From Calvatia gigantea (taxonomy: Eukaryota > Basidiomycota > Agaricomycetes > Agaricales > Lycoperdaceae): DNA of 64,000 nt. This document shows, piece by piece, positions 1 through 10,185 of the stretch. Under the pieces are notes generated by a model. That model did not search any database. It saw only the letters and a list, made by a program, of their open reading frames with translations, and was not told where the DNA came from. The translations under genes and the position numbers were made by a program. The DNA is taken from assembly GCA_025093985.1 (NCBI GenBank), contig JACAAK010000009.1, forward strand, positions 2,914,001 to 2,978,000, written 5' to 3'. Each line of letters starts with the position of its first letter. Position 1 is the first letter of the stretch.

Positions 1-605
1 GAACGGCGTGCAGTCAGGCAGACTTTATACCCTCCCTGCATATGCGGTTGACTGATTGCAATCCTAATCCACATTATGTGGGGGAAAGCTCGGCACTAAT
101 GGGAGGAAGGCCAATTCCGAAGTTTTATGGTTCCTCTTCTTTACTCTCGCAAAGGGGGCCTGGGAAACTCCTGGGTACAGAGGAATTGGCAATGGGTTTA
201 GGAAACCTCGGAATAGGAAACCTCGGAATCGACTTTGCAATCGTCATTCAACGGACTCCCAAGAGCCGTTGAAATGGATGGCGAACATGATTGATGGTGT
301 AGTACTTCATGACACCCTTCAACCGAGAACTTACCGGAAACGAGGATTGATCCAGACCCTGGTCGAGGATGGGGTTACCAAGATGTCCCAACGCCATATT
401 TGTGTCTCGAGTTGTTAAGCGAGTTGTTCAGGATTCTACGCGATCACCGTCGTCAGATATTTACAGAAGTGCCACACCATGGGCTTCCCGGCGCCAAGCC
501 ATGACTAAGACGATCACGGACGAAGATGCTCATGGTTGTTGGGTATTACAGAATCGTGTTGAAGAGCAGAGGGTGTGCCCATCTGGGCATCGAACAGTAA
601 TGCTA
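1..605. other. Intergenic, no supported gene
   Basis: Short open frames exist but none shows a recognisable domain or splice pattern. A 15-bp unit (aggaaacctcggaat) occurs twice in tandem near 200-232. Confidence 0.5.
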
Positions 606-1627
606 CTAAGTCGCCTTCTTTGGCCGTTGCCCGAAGATACCTGTCCCGACACGAACGATATCACTTCCAGCCCCCAACGCGGCCTCGAAATCACTTGACA
701 TCCCCATACTCAGCACCAAGTGTCCCGATGCGTCGCGACCCCATGGGGAATTTCCATGCTCTGCAGCCAAGTACTCCGTCAATTTGTCACGGGTCTCTTT
801 GAGTTTCTCAAAATCCGCGTTTTTTTCCGTAGCTGATGCATACAGCGACTGCTCTAGCGCGCCAATGGTCATCAAGCCTTCGAGCCGAAGCCTTGGGCAC
901 TCCTTCACGACGTGGATCGCGAGTCGGCCAAGATCTGAAGCTGCCACTTCAGTATCCGCACTAAGTGGTGCCACTCCTGACTTGCTGTCTTCACCAGAAG
1001 TGTTCACTTGTAGGAGGACGTTCAGTGGAGTTTTCCGGTCATCGGGAATTGCTTTGTTAAGGGCAGAAGCCGCCTTGACAGATGCTAGCGTTTGGATACA
1101 GTAGAGATTCGGTATAGCTGCTTTGGTATTAGGTGGATAATAAGGTTTCAGGCAAGCAAACATACACGCAAGAATTTTTGCTTTATTAGACTGTAAAGTT
1201 CCGATAAAGTGCCAACGGATCTCGAGAGGAAGCTACTTGTAATTGTTAGACCAAGCCTCATCATTTCATCGGCAACGTCTAGAGCACGCACCACCGAGGC
1301 TTTGTCAACAAGTTCCTGTACATAATTCTCGCCAAAATCATATTGGCCTTGCTGATGGCATGCTAGTATGTCAGAAGCGGGCTTGTATTTAGATACAGCG
1401 ATTAGTTTTGGATTGGAGGCTGGTGCAGACGCGTTCCGAACGCGACTTCTAATTTCGATAAGTGCTTCCTTGAGCTCTTCAGTACGCTCTATCGGAGGCA
1501 AGGGGACAGAGTCGTTTGGAGAAGTCATGTATTCTAATCCTCGTGGGGCAGAATGAGTTGATCGTAACCGGTGGTCCGAGTATCGTAAGAGGACAGAGGT
1601 TGTGGTTGGGCGCAGAGTGCGAATCAT
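606..1627 (-). CDS. YggS/PLPBP-family pyridoxal-phosphate homeostasis protein
   Basis: This family binds pyridoxal 5'-phosphate in a TIM-barrel fold and buffers PLP supply in cytosol or mitochondria; it has no established catalytic reaction. Three exons give 304 residues: 1627-1292, 1232-1166 and 1117-606, with introns of 59 and 48 bp. The splices restore family motifs: IAVSKYKPA with the PLP-binding lysine at about residue 80, FGENYVQEL, the WHFIGTLQSNK motif in the small middle exon, VNTSGEDSKSG, LEGLMTIG, LSMGMSSDFE and the C-terminal VRVGTGIFG. The chosen start adds an Arg/Ser/Thr-rich leader before a second Met at 1528, which could be a mitochondrial presequence; initiation at 1528 would give a cytosolic form. 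Family assignment is firm and the start is uncertain. The gene is divergent from the DUF427 gene. Confidence 0.93.
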
Positions 1628-1728
1628 GCAGAAAATTCGCTAGCTGACGTTTGAACTGGCTTATTAATCTACGGTCGTTGATTCATTATTTCGCAACACC
1701 CAACACAATCGCCATCCTCGGGTGAAGT
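1628..1728. promoter_or_regulatory. Short divergent intergenic promoter region
   Basis: Only about 100 bp separate the start codons of the YggS-like (-) and DUF427 (+) genes, so both promoters must lie here or overlap the genes. I see no clear TATA box. Confidence 0.45.
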
Positions 1729-2613
1729 ATGCCATTCTTCTCCATTCCGCACATCGAAGATTGCCAGAAGCGTGTTAGAGCCTACATCGGTGGTGTTTGT
1801 CTCGTTGACACCACCAAAGCCAAGCTTGTGTGAGTCTCAATTCAATTATCAAACTAGCATGGGTCGTCACATTATTCAACGATTTCTGATAGATGGGATC
1901 ACCCTTACTATCCCTCATATTACTTTCTAGAAGAAGAACTTCCATTTATCTATCTTGAGGAGGTCACCTCGACGCCTCGGTTGGCCGTCTACAATATACT
2001 CGCCGGAGATAAACCAACGCATGCCCTTACTCGTTACTATCAAAACGAGCTGGCAGGATTGTTTACAATCAAGTTCTCAGCTATGGAAGCTTGGTTTGAA
2101 GAGGACGAGGAGGTTTTTGTTCATCCGAAAGACCCCTACAAGGTGAACTTACAACCAAAGATTCGGAGTTTGGGATTGAATGAAGCTCCCAGCGCGTTGA
2201 TATCCTGCGTTCTTCAAAGCACGTTCGAGTTGAAGTGGAAGGGACTGAGGTCGCCAATACTCGGGTGCCGCACCTACTATTCGAAACTGGCCTCCCGGTC
2301 CGATATTACATCCCAAAGATCGATTGCCGCCTTGACCTTCTAGTCCCATCCGACCACAGAAGTCAATGCCCGTACAAGGTTAGGCTATTCACTCTAATGG
2401 TGCTTGAGTAAACCATGTATTCGCCAGGGAGAAGCGAGTTACTATGATGTACACCTCTCTGACGACCAGGTGTTCCGCAACATCGCATGGTGGTACCCAT
2501 ACATCACCCTTGAAGCCGCACCAATCAAAGGGCTCTTAGCCTTCTATAACGAAAAGGTTGATATCTGGGTGGATGGCGAGAAGTGTATCAAGCCGGTCAC
2601 TCGTTTTACTTGA
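1729..2613 (+). CDS. DUF427 domain protein
   Basis: Four exons (1729-1829, 1893-2142, 2193-2378, 2428-2613; introns 63, 50 and 49 bp) join in frame to 240 residues. The protein carries two DUF427 (NTP_transf_9) units, the second being clear: HVRVEVEGTEVANTRVPHLL, then FETGLPVRYYIP, a CPYKGEASYYDV segment and the terminal GLLAFYNEKVDIWVDGE motif. The first unit, with RAYIGGVCLVDTTKAKLVW and HPYYPSYYF, is more divergent. The biochemical role of DUF427 proteins is not established; they are small beta-rich soluble proteins of bacteria and fungi. There is no signal peptide or membrane segment. Splice frames are consistent throughout. Confidence 0.9.
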
Positions 2614-3357
2614 GTGGCGCCAAGTAATGATGCCTTTCCGTCAGTAACGCTGTCCTGGCAGTTGCAACATGATGGGCGGTGCAAGTTCTTGGCTAGACTG
2701 TAATCGGGATTTTCCTTGTTAATCGACTTCCCTCTTTTCTCACAGCTTTGGTAATCACTCCCGCACAAGCTTGGAACAGGTCATGACGCCTAAGTTCTCT
2801 TTCGCACCGCTCCTGCGAATAGCGGCCATTACCTCTTGAATGCACGGAAGATGAGAAAAGGAGAGGATGGGAGAGGGAGAGGCCGTCACGTTTTCACAAA
2901 TCCCCACATGGATATCAGGTCCGCCATCCAGTGCATCGTTAAGATTTCCTTTAGATCCTGAAATCCCATCAGTAAGCTCGACACGTCGATCCAACCTAAT
3001 CCTCTGGTTTCCACTTCCGGAGTATGATCCAGTCCGCCGTTACTTCTGATCCCAGAACGATTTGTAACCATTTGCTCATCGCCCACCGGGATCCCCCCCC
3101 AAAATCCTGGCGTTTCCGAGCTCGCTAATATGCTGGTGTAACAGCTCCAATGGCTTATGCTGTTCTGCTACTTTATACAAAAGTGTTGGGTCCAGAGTTG
3201 TGTGGCCGCTTTCCTGGAAATTCTCCAGACCTCACTGTCTGGATCCCCGTCACAAGGCACCACCTGTTCTGTCCCGTGTCTACTGGTGAGCCTTTATGAA
3301 CCACAGTTGTCGACGAAGGACTTATGAGGATCGTTCATTCCAGGCCTTCAGCGACCA
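2614..3357. other. Intergenic / possible upstream region of next gene
   Basis: No convincing coding exon was found. Antisense open frames at 2755-3086 lack recognisable motifs. Promoter and 5' UTR of the zinc-finger gene that follows are expected here. Confidence 0.4.
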
Positions 3358-5103
3358 ATGGAATCTTCTTCTCTCCGAAACAATCTTAGCGCGTGGCCCA
3401 ATGACCGGGGAGCCTCTGGTGCGTTCCCGCCAGTCAATATTCAGGGAATATATATTCGAGACAACACCTTTCTCAGACCCGTCAAAACCAGGGAACATTC
3501 AGCCTGTGTATGATGTCACGAGGGAATACCGACCGCCAGGTGCACAGGTTCCACCTTCGTCGTATCCAGGTGCGGTCTATTCCAAGTATGCCCTAACTCC
3601 TCCTCATACCACCCTACCATCCTAGGCCTTGTCTTCGCGAATCATATCTCTCCGGGCTATGGTGCAGGCAAGACGCCACCATCTTGTATGTACCCTCTGG
3701 CTAATGTTCATCGGAAAGGCGAGCTAAAATATCGCGTTATAGTACAAGTGGATATACCCTCTAATTTTTCGTCGCACTCCCCGGCTGGTAAGTTGACCGC
3801 TTAATCAGCGCAGCACAGTTGACGGATATGCCACCTCAGGGCCAGGCGCTTACCGACAAGTGCAGTTGCAGACGCCCATACTCTCTCCGGAGTCAGGTTT
3901 CACCTATACACCACCGTCATATCTTGCCACACCCAGTTCCGGTGAGGATTCTCGTTTTCCTTTCATATTGAAGATCCTGAGCTGGTACAGTGAACCAAAG
4001 CTTTCGTTTTCCTATCGCGGGTTCTAGTCCGCTGCAGTCGCCTCATGGCCTCTCTACGACCGGAATTTCGCCCCTCTTCACCCGCTTCGACATCACCGAA
4101 AAGTGGAGCTTCCCTTACTCCCCCAGCCCGACGTCTCAGTTACAACGGGCAGGTGATCACTATCCGGTTACACAGACGGGACAGGAACAACTTGGGCTGT
4201 ACCAGGCTGCAGAACCAGCTAATCAACTGGAAAACCTTCCTGAATTGTCCTCATTGCATCAGTTTCCTTCGGAGAGCCAGGGGCAAGACTCCCAATCCGC
4301 CTTCTTGTATCCGCCCGAATCCACAGGACCTGACGGTTACTCAAATGTCACTGGTGATGAATTTCAGCCCATCAATCCAGACGTCTCAGAAGCTCCCGAC
4401 GAAGCTCAGCGCGACTACGACCGGTACTACACGTCCCCCTTCGCTACTTCGAGAGTGATGTTCGCCGATCCTCCAAACTACTGGATGCCATCACCTGGTT
4501 ACCTGACCAATACTGCAAGTACCACCTCCCACCAAGTTCCAGCTCTGTCGGGTGGTGCCGCGCAAGACCATGGGTTAGCCCGCTGGGACTCCCCGATGGT
4601 CTGGCCTGGGTACACTGAGGGCTCGCCGTCAGGCTCCAGCTATGGTGGTGGCATTGCATTACCCGAAAAATTGGAAGATGACATTTGCGACTCATCGCAG
4701 TCTCCAGTGGCCGATCCCAGCACATCTATTGCCGAGATGGGGAGGGGCATGTTTCAAGGTTCTGAATATTCCGAGGGTATCATCAGAAAGAAGGACGGGG
4801 CTTCTGTAGCGCTTCGCATCGCCGCTGACAGAAAACGCAAAAGGCCTCGAATACACAAATGTAAACACTGTCGAGATAGCTTTACATCTCGCCAGAACCT
4901 GCACAGTGGGTCCAGATCGCTCTCTTCTCGTACTAGTCATGAGATTTATCCTTTTATGAGACCACATCAACACACATTTGCAGCGCTACCCGTTCACCTG
5001 CAGGCTCTGCAATAAGAAATATCGACACTCAAGATCTCTCAACCGTCACCTCAATAAGGCACATCAAGTCTCGACTGACCGAAGGCAAAGGAGAGAGGAG
5101 TGA
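3358..5103 (+). CDS. C2H2 zinc-finger transcription factor, tandem copy A
   Basis: The 3' part is well supported: an exon ends at 3941, intron 3942-3990 (49 bp), exon 3991-4905, intron 4906-4960 (55 bp), exon 4961-5103. The long exon encodes a low-complexity Ser/Pro/Gln/Tyr-rich region typical of fungal activation domains. A basic stretch (DRKRKRPRIHK) precedes finger 1 (CKHC, 12 residues, then HINTH) and finger 2 (CRLC, 12 residues, then HLNKAH), both with perfect C2H2 spacing. The intron splits finger 1 at the residue just before its first histidine. The 5' end is unresolved: position 3358 is the first plausible Met, and two reading frames between 3300 and 3800 compete. It is probably a nuclear DNA-binding regulator with unknown targets. 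Copies B and C follow on the same strand. Confidence 0.75.
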
Positions 5104-5880
5104 ACACTGAACAGGGTTTATAGCATTAATGGCGTCTTCCAAGGCATCGTCAGGGCGGGTAGCACTTTTTTTCATCATGGGGTGGGGCATTGTTCGTTCT
5201 GTTTTACTAGAAAAGTATCATTCCTAGCTTGTGTACAAGAGTGGAGGAATTTTGTTTATACTTTTCTGGCATTTTTTACTAGACAATCAATCTTTTTTTT
5301 ATCTTTCATTTTTCTCACTGGAATAGGATGCGACCGAATGACGAATATAGCGACGATGAGATCTCTTTGTCCTTTGAACCAATAAGATTCTCCAAAACGA
5401 TTTCTGGATAATCGTGGTTGTCGGGCAACATATAACAGTCGGTCTTCTAACGATTTCGCGATCTCACAGGACACTCTCAGTATATGGGTGGGATCTGATG
5501 GCGTTCCAACCTGGCGCCCTCACAGACCCAAGGTCCGGCATAGGCGCCTAATGCTGTGTGGACATCGGTTTTCCATTTAGATTGTTTAGGTGGCAGACGC
5601 AGAGCGGTGGGAGGTATTGAATGCGTTAGCAAACTACCCAGCACCTGACGTCTCTACAAAATCCTATAGCTGGCAAAATTTAGGATATGAGCCGTCTGAG
5701 AGCTTTAGGTGTCCACCGTATCCCCTAAAAAAGGAAGTTGTATCCGGCCTTGTCCAAGCCTCTCAGGGTCTGTCATCTAGCAGTGAATTTCAAGCTCGGA
5801 CGGTATCGACACGGGAAGGTCGTCAGGTCTGCATCGCACTTGTTACCAGAATCCGTATCGAAAGCCGAACGCTAGGTACT
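5104..5880 (+). other. Spacer with possible 5' exon of next gene
   Basis: Positions 5590-5880 are open in the same frame as the first exon of copy B and are preceded by an AG at 5588-5589, so an additional upstream coding exon is possible. I could not find an ATG-bearing exon that joins it in frame. The rest shows nothing. Confidence 0.4.
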
Positions 5881-7937
5881 ATGACGGAAGAACACACCTG
5901 GCCATCATTCCCAACTGCTGTTGTATTTGTTGGAATTCCTGTGCCCTGGCGTAATGCTCATAAACCGGCTAACTCCTGGCTTTAAAAGGATATTCATCCT
6001 TGTACCAGCTCGTCCGTCCCCGTCTACCTCGCCTTCCTCACTGTCGTCAGTGCAGCACAGTGGTGGCATGGCATATCCTGGCGATACCCATTCGAGTGAT
6101 TACTTCTTCGCGTGCGTCTTGATTTGACTATGCCAGCAGACTGACTGACTCCTCGCATTACCTTTCCCCTAGTGAATCAACTTTGGAAGGCCGTAATGGC
6201 TTTGAGGGTCACAACTGGGCTCAGGCATTACAAACCGAGTACCTCGGATCCGGCAACAAGCCAGGTATGCTCCTGTGCTTTACCTTCTGGTGTTCGATGC
6301 TGATGTTAGCGGGGGAAATGCTTATGATTTTTATGTTATAGGGACCCACATGAATACTGCTGCCCACACTCATGTACGCTCAGAAAACCAACGCCAAATG
6401 CCGTCGGATGTCCACTATGACCCCCGCTCCCCCAGTTCTAGTACGAACCCTACCATTGTAGCGCCCGTGCTACTGATGCTGAACAGCTTTCCTCACACAG
6501 CGTTCCGCAACTATCCTCAAGCCCACGCGTACCCTCCACGTATGTACGATCCGTTGCACCTGAGAACTCGGTTGACGAAGGGCGCATTGTAGATATCGAC
6601 ACCAGTATTACATATCGTACAGAAGGGGAACTGAGCCCCTTCTCACCCTCTCCGTCCTCTTTCAGTAACCAGTTATATGTTGGAGGTCATTATACTGGCT
6701 CTACTCCTTCGTTGGCCTCATCGGTATCGTCTCCACCTACAGGAAGATCAGCCAATCTCCTTCTAACACCAGAATCGGGGCTCCTACAAGGTAAATATTG
6801 GTTTAATCCAAAATCTTGGTAATGCTAACCCAGCACAGGAACACAACTATCCAGGAGTCCAAGTCACTTTCATGGTTCTGCTATGCAGCTTCCAGCAGAA
6901 CGCGCCCAGGACTGCGGGGCAACGCCCGAGTTGACCGGGCTCAACCTTGATGAATATGGATTTCAATTGGCTATCAACCCGGGAAGGTCCCAACAATCGT
7001 CCGTTTTATTGGGCTCGAATGATGGCCCGCAGACCTCAGCTACAGATCTCGACCCTCTCGATGATCACTTCGTTGGTTTGGAGAACCTTGGCGGACAGAC
7101 CCCCAACGTTGTGTGCCCCAGTGACCTAGATGACGGAGGTTACAGCATTCACATTCAACAGGACCCTGACTCTGCCAACAACCGAGCCATTCCCATTAGT
7201 GTTGTACTGGATGATCTTGGCACCTGGAATCGCAGCCTACTTTCACCACTGGCACAGCTTCAAGGGCTCCCAATAGGCTACCAACAGGTAGCTCCCAATT
7301 ATACGAACCAAGTAGTCATCCAACCTGCCAGTTGGGGCGGACCCTTTACCGCTTCTCAGGCGACTTCTCCGGCGCCCAGTCCCAGTAACACATCTCCCCT
7401 ACATAATAGGCGCTTACCTCCACCTACCTCATCCCCGTCATCATCGGCTTCGGAGTTCGCCTTCTCAGGGAACTTTGACCGTTCGCCCACCACACAGCAG
7501 GCAGCGGGGAACTTCCATGAACTCAAGAATAGTCCCACCAGTCCCGGGCATGAGATACTACAGGCAGCGCGCTCTGGTAAATATCCCCAGCTTGTCATCA
7601 ACCCGAAAGGTGTTTCCGAGCGCACCCTCGCTGCTGCGGAAGCCAATCGCAAGAGAGTGGCCAAGTTCCAGTGTCACATTTGTCACAACTCTCAGACTAG
7701 TAAGCAGAACCTGGACAGTGAGTTTACCTTTTTGTGTTGGACTTCGCATCGCTTACTGTCAGTCCAGATCATATAATGTCCAGGCATATGCAGTTGAAGC
7801 GTTTCCCTTGTCCGTTCCCCGGTTGCTCGGCTAAATATGGTCACGCTCGCGGGGTGAACCGTCACCTTGATAGCAAGCATCCTGGATTCCGTCAAGTTAC
7901 GCCCAGAGGCAAACGTGGGCCATCTAAAGGCGCCTAG
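5881..7937 (+). CDS. C2H2 zinc-finger transcription factor, tandem copy B
   Basis: Supported exons are 5881-5950, 6009-6111, 6173-6264, 6342 to about 6440, about 6480-6790, 6839-7717 and 7768-7937. Junction frames agree except between 6380 and 6490, where the reading frame must change through an intron I could not place or an indel. The N-terminal two thirds are Ser/Pro/Thr-rich and disordered. Near the C-terminus a basic segment (AEANRKRVAKFQ) leads into finger 1 (CHIC, 12 residues, HIMSRH) and finger 2 (CPFPGC, 12 residues, HLDSKH), followed by a basic tail. The 50-bp phase-1 intron inside finger 1 sits at the same codon as in copy A. It is a likely nuclear regulator of unknown target. The first Met at 5881 is a conservative choice. 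Confidence 0.72.
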
Positions 7938-8677
7938 ATTTTCTTGCCCCTGAAAGTTCCGTTGGTTCAAGTCTCGATAATCCCTGGGTGCTCAATATAT
8001 AACTGCCTATTATTTTGCTTTCGCCTACCGTTTTCTGTCTCCTTTTGATTCGCTCTTGAAGCTCATGACTATGCCCATTCGCTTACCGTCTCTGTCGTTT
8101 TTTTGAATTCTATCTTGATTGAATTGTAGCTATAATCGATATCAGTATTCATAAAGCGGAATTTGCCTCCGCCCTCGGAAAAGCGTGTCAGAATAAACGA
8201 CGTGGTTCCGAATCGACTCGGGAACGAAACGGGACAAAAGAATTTTTGATACTCAAAGATGGCGCCTGATAGCTGGGCGCTTATCAAGCACAGCCAAGAA
8301 GACAGTCATTCAAGGCACCACGGTCTAAACTAACCAACTCACACAAGACTACAGACTGCCTCATGTATCAGCGGGCGGCCGGGGCGAGGAGGGAAAATGC
8401 CAAATTGCTCATTCTTGACTCTTCTCTTGCTGTGCTTGCAAGCTCGAGGGTCATCACGTGCATCAAAACATGTGTTGAGCGATGTTGCCGGAGATCGGCC
8501 TTCCTGAAGAAGTCAGATGTGAGGGTCAGAAAGACGCCCCCCATGTCATTGCCTGGAGGCCACACCCAGGTATCTTTATTTAGTGCACAGCCTGAAGTTG
8601 CTGTTCTATTGCCATCATGGTTTAAATACCATTGCAGTTCGACATTGTTGAGTCAACCCCCGCAGCCCCCCTCTACT
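7938..8677. other. Intergenic spacer between zinc-finger copies B and C
   Basis: An open frame with an ATG at 8363 runs into the start of copy C but has no recognisable motif. A tttaaata element at about 8622-8629, roughly 50 bp before the copy C start codon, could be its TATA box. Confidence 0.4.
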
Positions 8678-10185
8678 ATGTCCACTATGTCCGAATTCCA
8701 TGATAACGACTACCCCATCTCCATCTCTGTGGAGGCACCTGCTGAGGATGTTTTCTATGTCTATGGCTTCCCACCGTCCGTTATCCATTGAATACTATCC
8801 AGCGCAATTTTTGATGTCTAATATCTAGGTCACTACCCGTTAGAGACGAAGAGAACCTTCCCAAGGGCCTCGGGAATTTGGATGATCTCTTGCTGGGCCC
8901 CAGCACATACACGCCTGACAGTCCTTTCACAGAAGGTGAAAACTACAGTTGTGGGTATGCATTCGCGCTGACCTGATTCAGATTCGCCAGAATCAACCTC
9001 TTGGTCCGAAACATTCAGCCCTTTGTCACTCGATGCCCGTGAGTATTATATGTTCATAGTCAAAGCATAGTTATACTTACTCCTTACTAGTCTCTTTGAA
9101 CTCGCCATCCTCTTTCTTCTCCTCCGCATCATCTTCTCCTTCATTCGGCGCGGAGGACCTCACAGACGACGTTCGCTATGTGTCACCCCAGGATATCATG
9201 GGGGACACTTATACCCTCTCAAATGCCATGCCATACAACCCCGCAAGTAACCTTGGTCAATGGTTCCCCATGGAACCCCTTTTCGATGGCGACACAGACG
9301 AGGCTCAAAGTCACGCCCTCGTAGCCCTCGACGAACTTCGTGAAGTAATACCTGAAGCAGCCCCATCACCTTCAAGCACTCTCTTTGGCGCTCAGACCAT
9401 GGGTCTCCGCATCCATATCCCAACCACTGCACCCTCCGTAGAAATCCCCGTCCCTATTCTGCACTCGCCCACACCATCCCCAAGCCCTGCACCTTCCTTC
9501 TGCTCAGCCCCTCCTTCCACTGCTTTTGCATTTTCGCCCTCTCCGGAGTTCACCGCTCCTGGACACCTTGGAACCAAGAGCCCACTCCCTTCATCTCCTT
9601 CACTGTCGCCGACGGTTGCTCAAAAGAGGCTTAGGCGGGGCTCCCGTTCTTCCTTGATATCGAACAGTGTTACTCCCCGCCACCACCCTTACAAATCAGA
9701 TACGCCCGCGACCAACGGAGCTGGGGAAGAACTCAGCCCTTCTGATTTCAAGCAGATCGTGTCATTCCTCCGGCCGTTTCCCCAATTTGCGAATTGGAAC
9801 TTTGATGCTAAAGGCCTCCCCCAAATGGTTAGCGGTGTTGTTGGTTCAAAGAAAACGAGAGAGGCCAGCGAGAATCGTCGCACGACTCAAGAAGGCGGCT
9901 TCTGCTGCATCATTCCGGGCTGTGGATCGACAATTACAAAGAAACACAACTTAAGGCGTAAGTTACGCCACCATCTAATCCCATAATTAATCTCACTTTA
10001 CTGCCATAGACCACATTGTGTCGCACTTCATCCTGCACGGCTTTGAGTGCGATGTCTGCAAGCAAGGCTTTAACCACCACTGCTCCCTCGTGCGGCACAT
10101 GAAAAAATGCGCAGCGACGGATGTCCAGAGTAGTCGGATGGCTCAATCCGCCAACAAGCGGGGCAAGCGCGCCAAGAGGTTGTGA
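8678..10185 (+). CDS. C2H2/C2HC zinc-finger transcription factor, tandem copy C
   Basis: Five exons give a continuous frame of 434 residues: 8678-8775, 8829-8935, 8982-9038, 9091-9957 and 10010-10185 (introns 53, 46, 52 and 52 bp). The first intron needs a GTCCGT donor; other introns have ordinary donors. The long fourth exon is Ser/Pro-rich. Finger 1 is CIIPGC, 12 residues, then HIVSH. Finger 2 is CDVC, 12 residues, then HMKKC, so its last ligand is cysteine (C2HC). A Lys/Arg-rich tail (KRGKRAKRL) could be a nuclear localisation signal. The intron inside finger 1 is at the same codon and phase as in copies A and B. It is probably a sequence-specific regulator; no target can be inferred. An ATG at 8687 is an alternative start. 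Confidence 0.83.
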
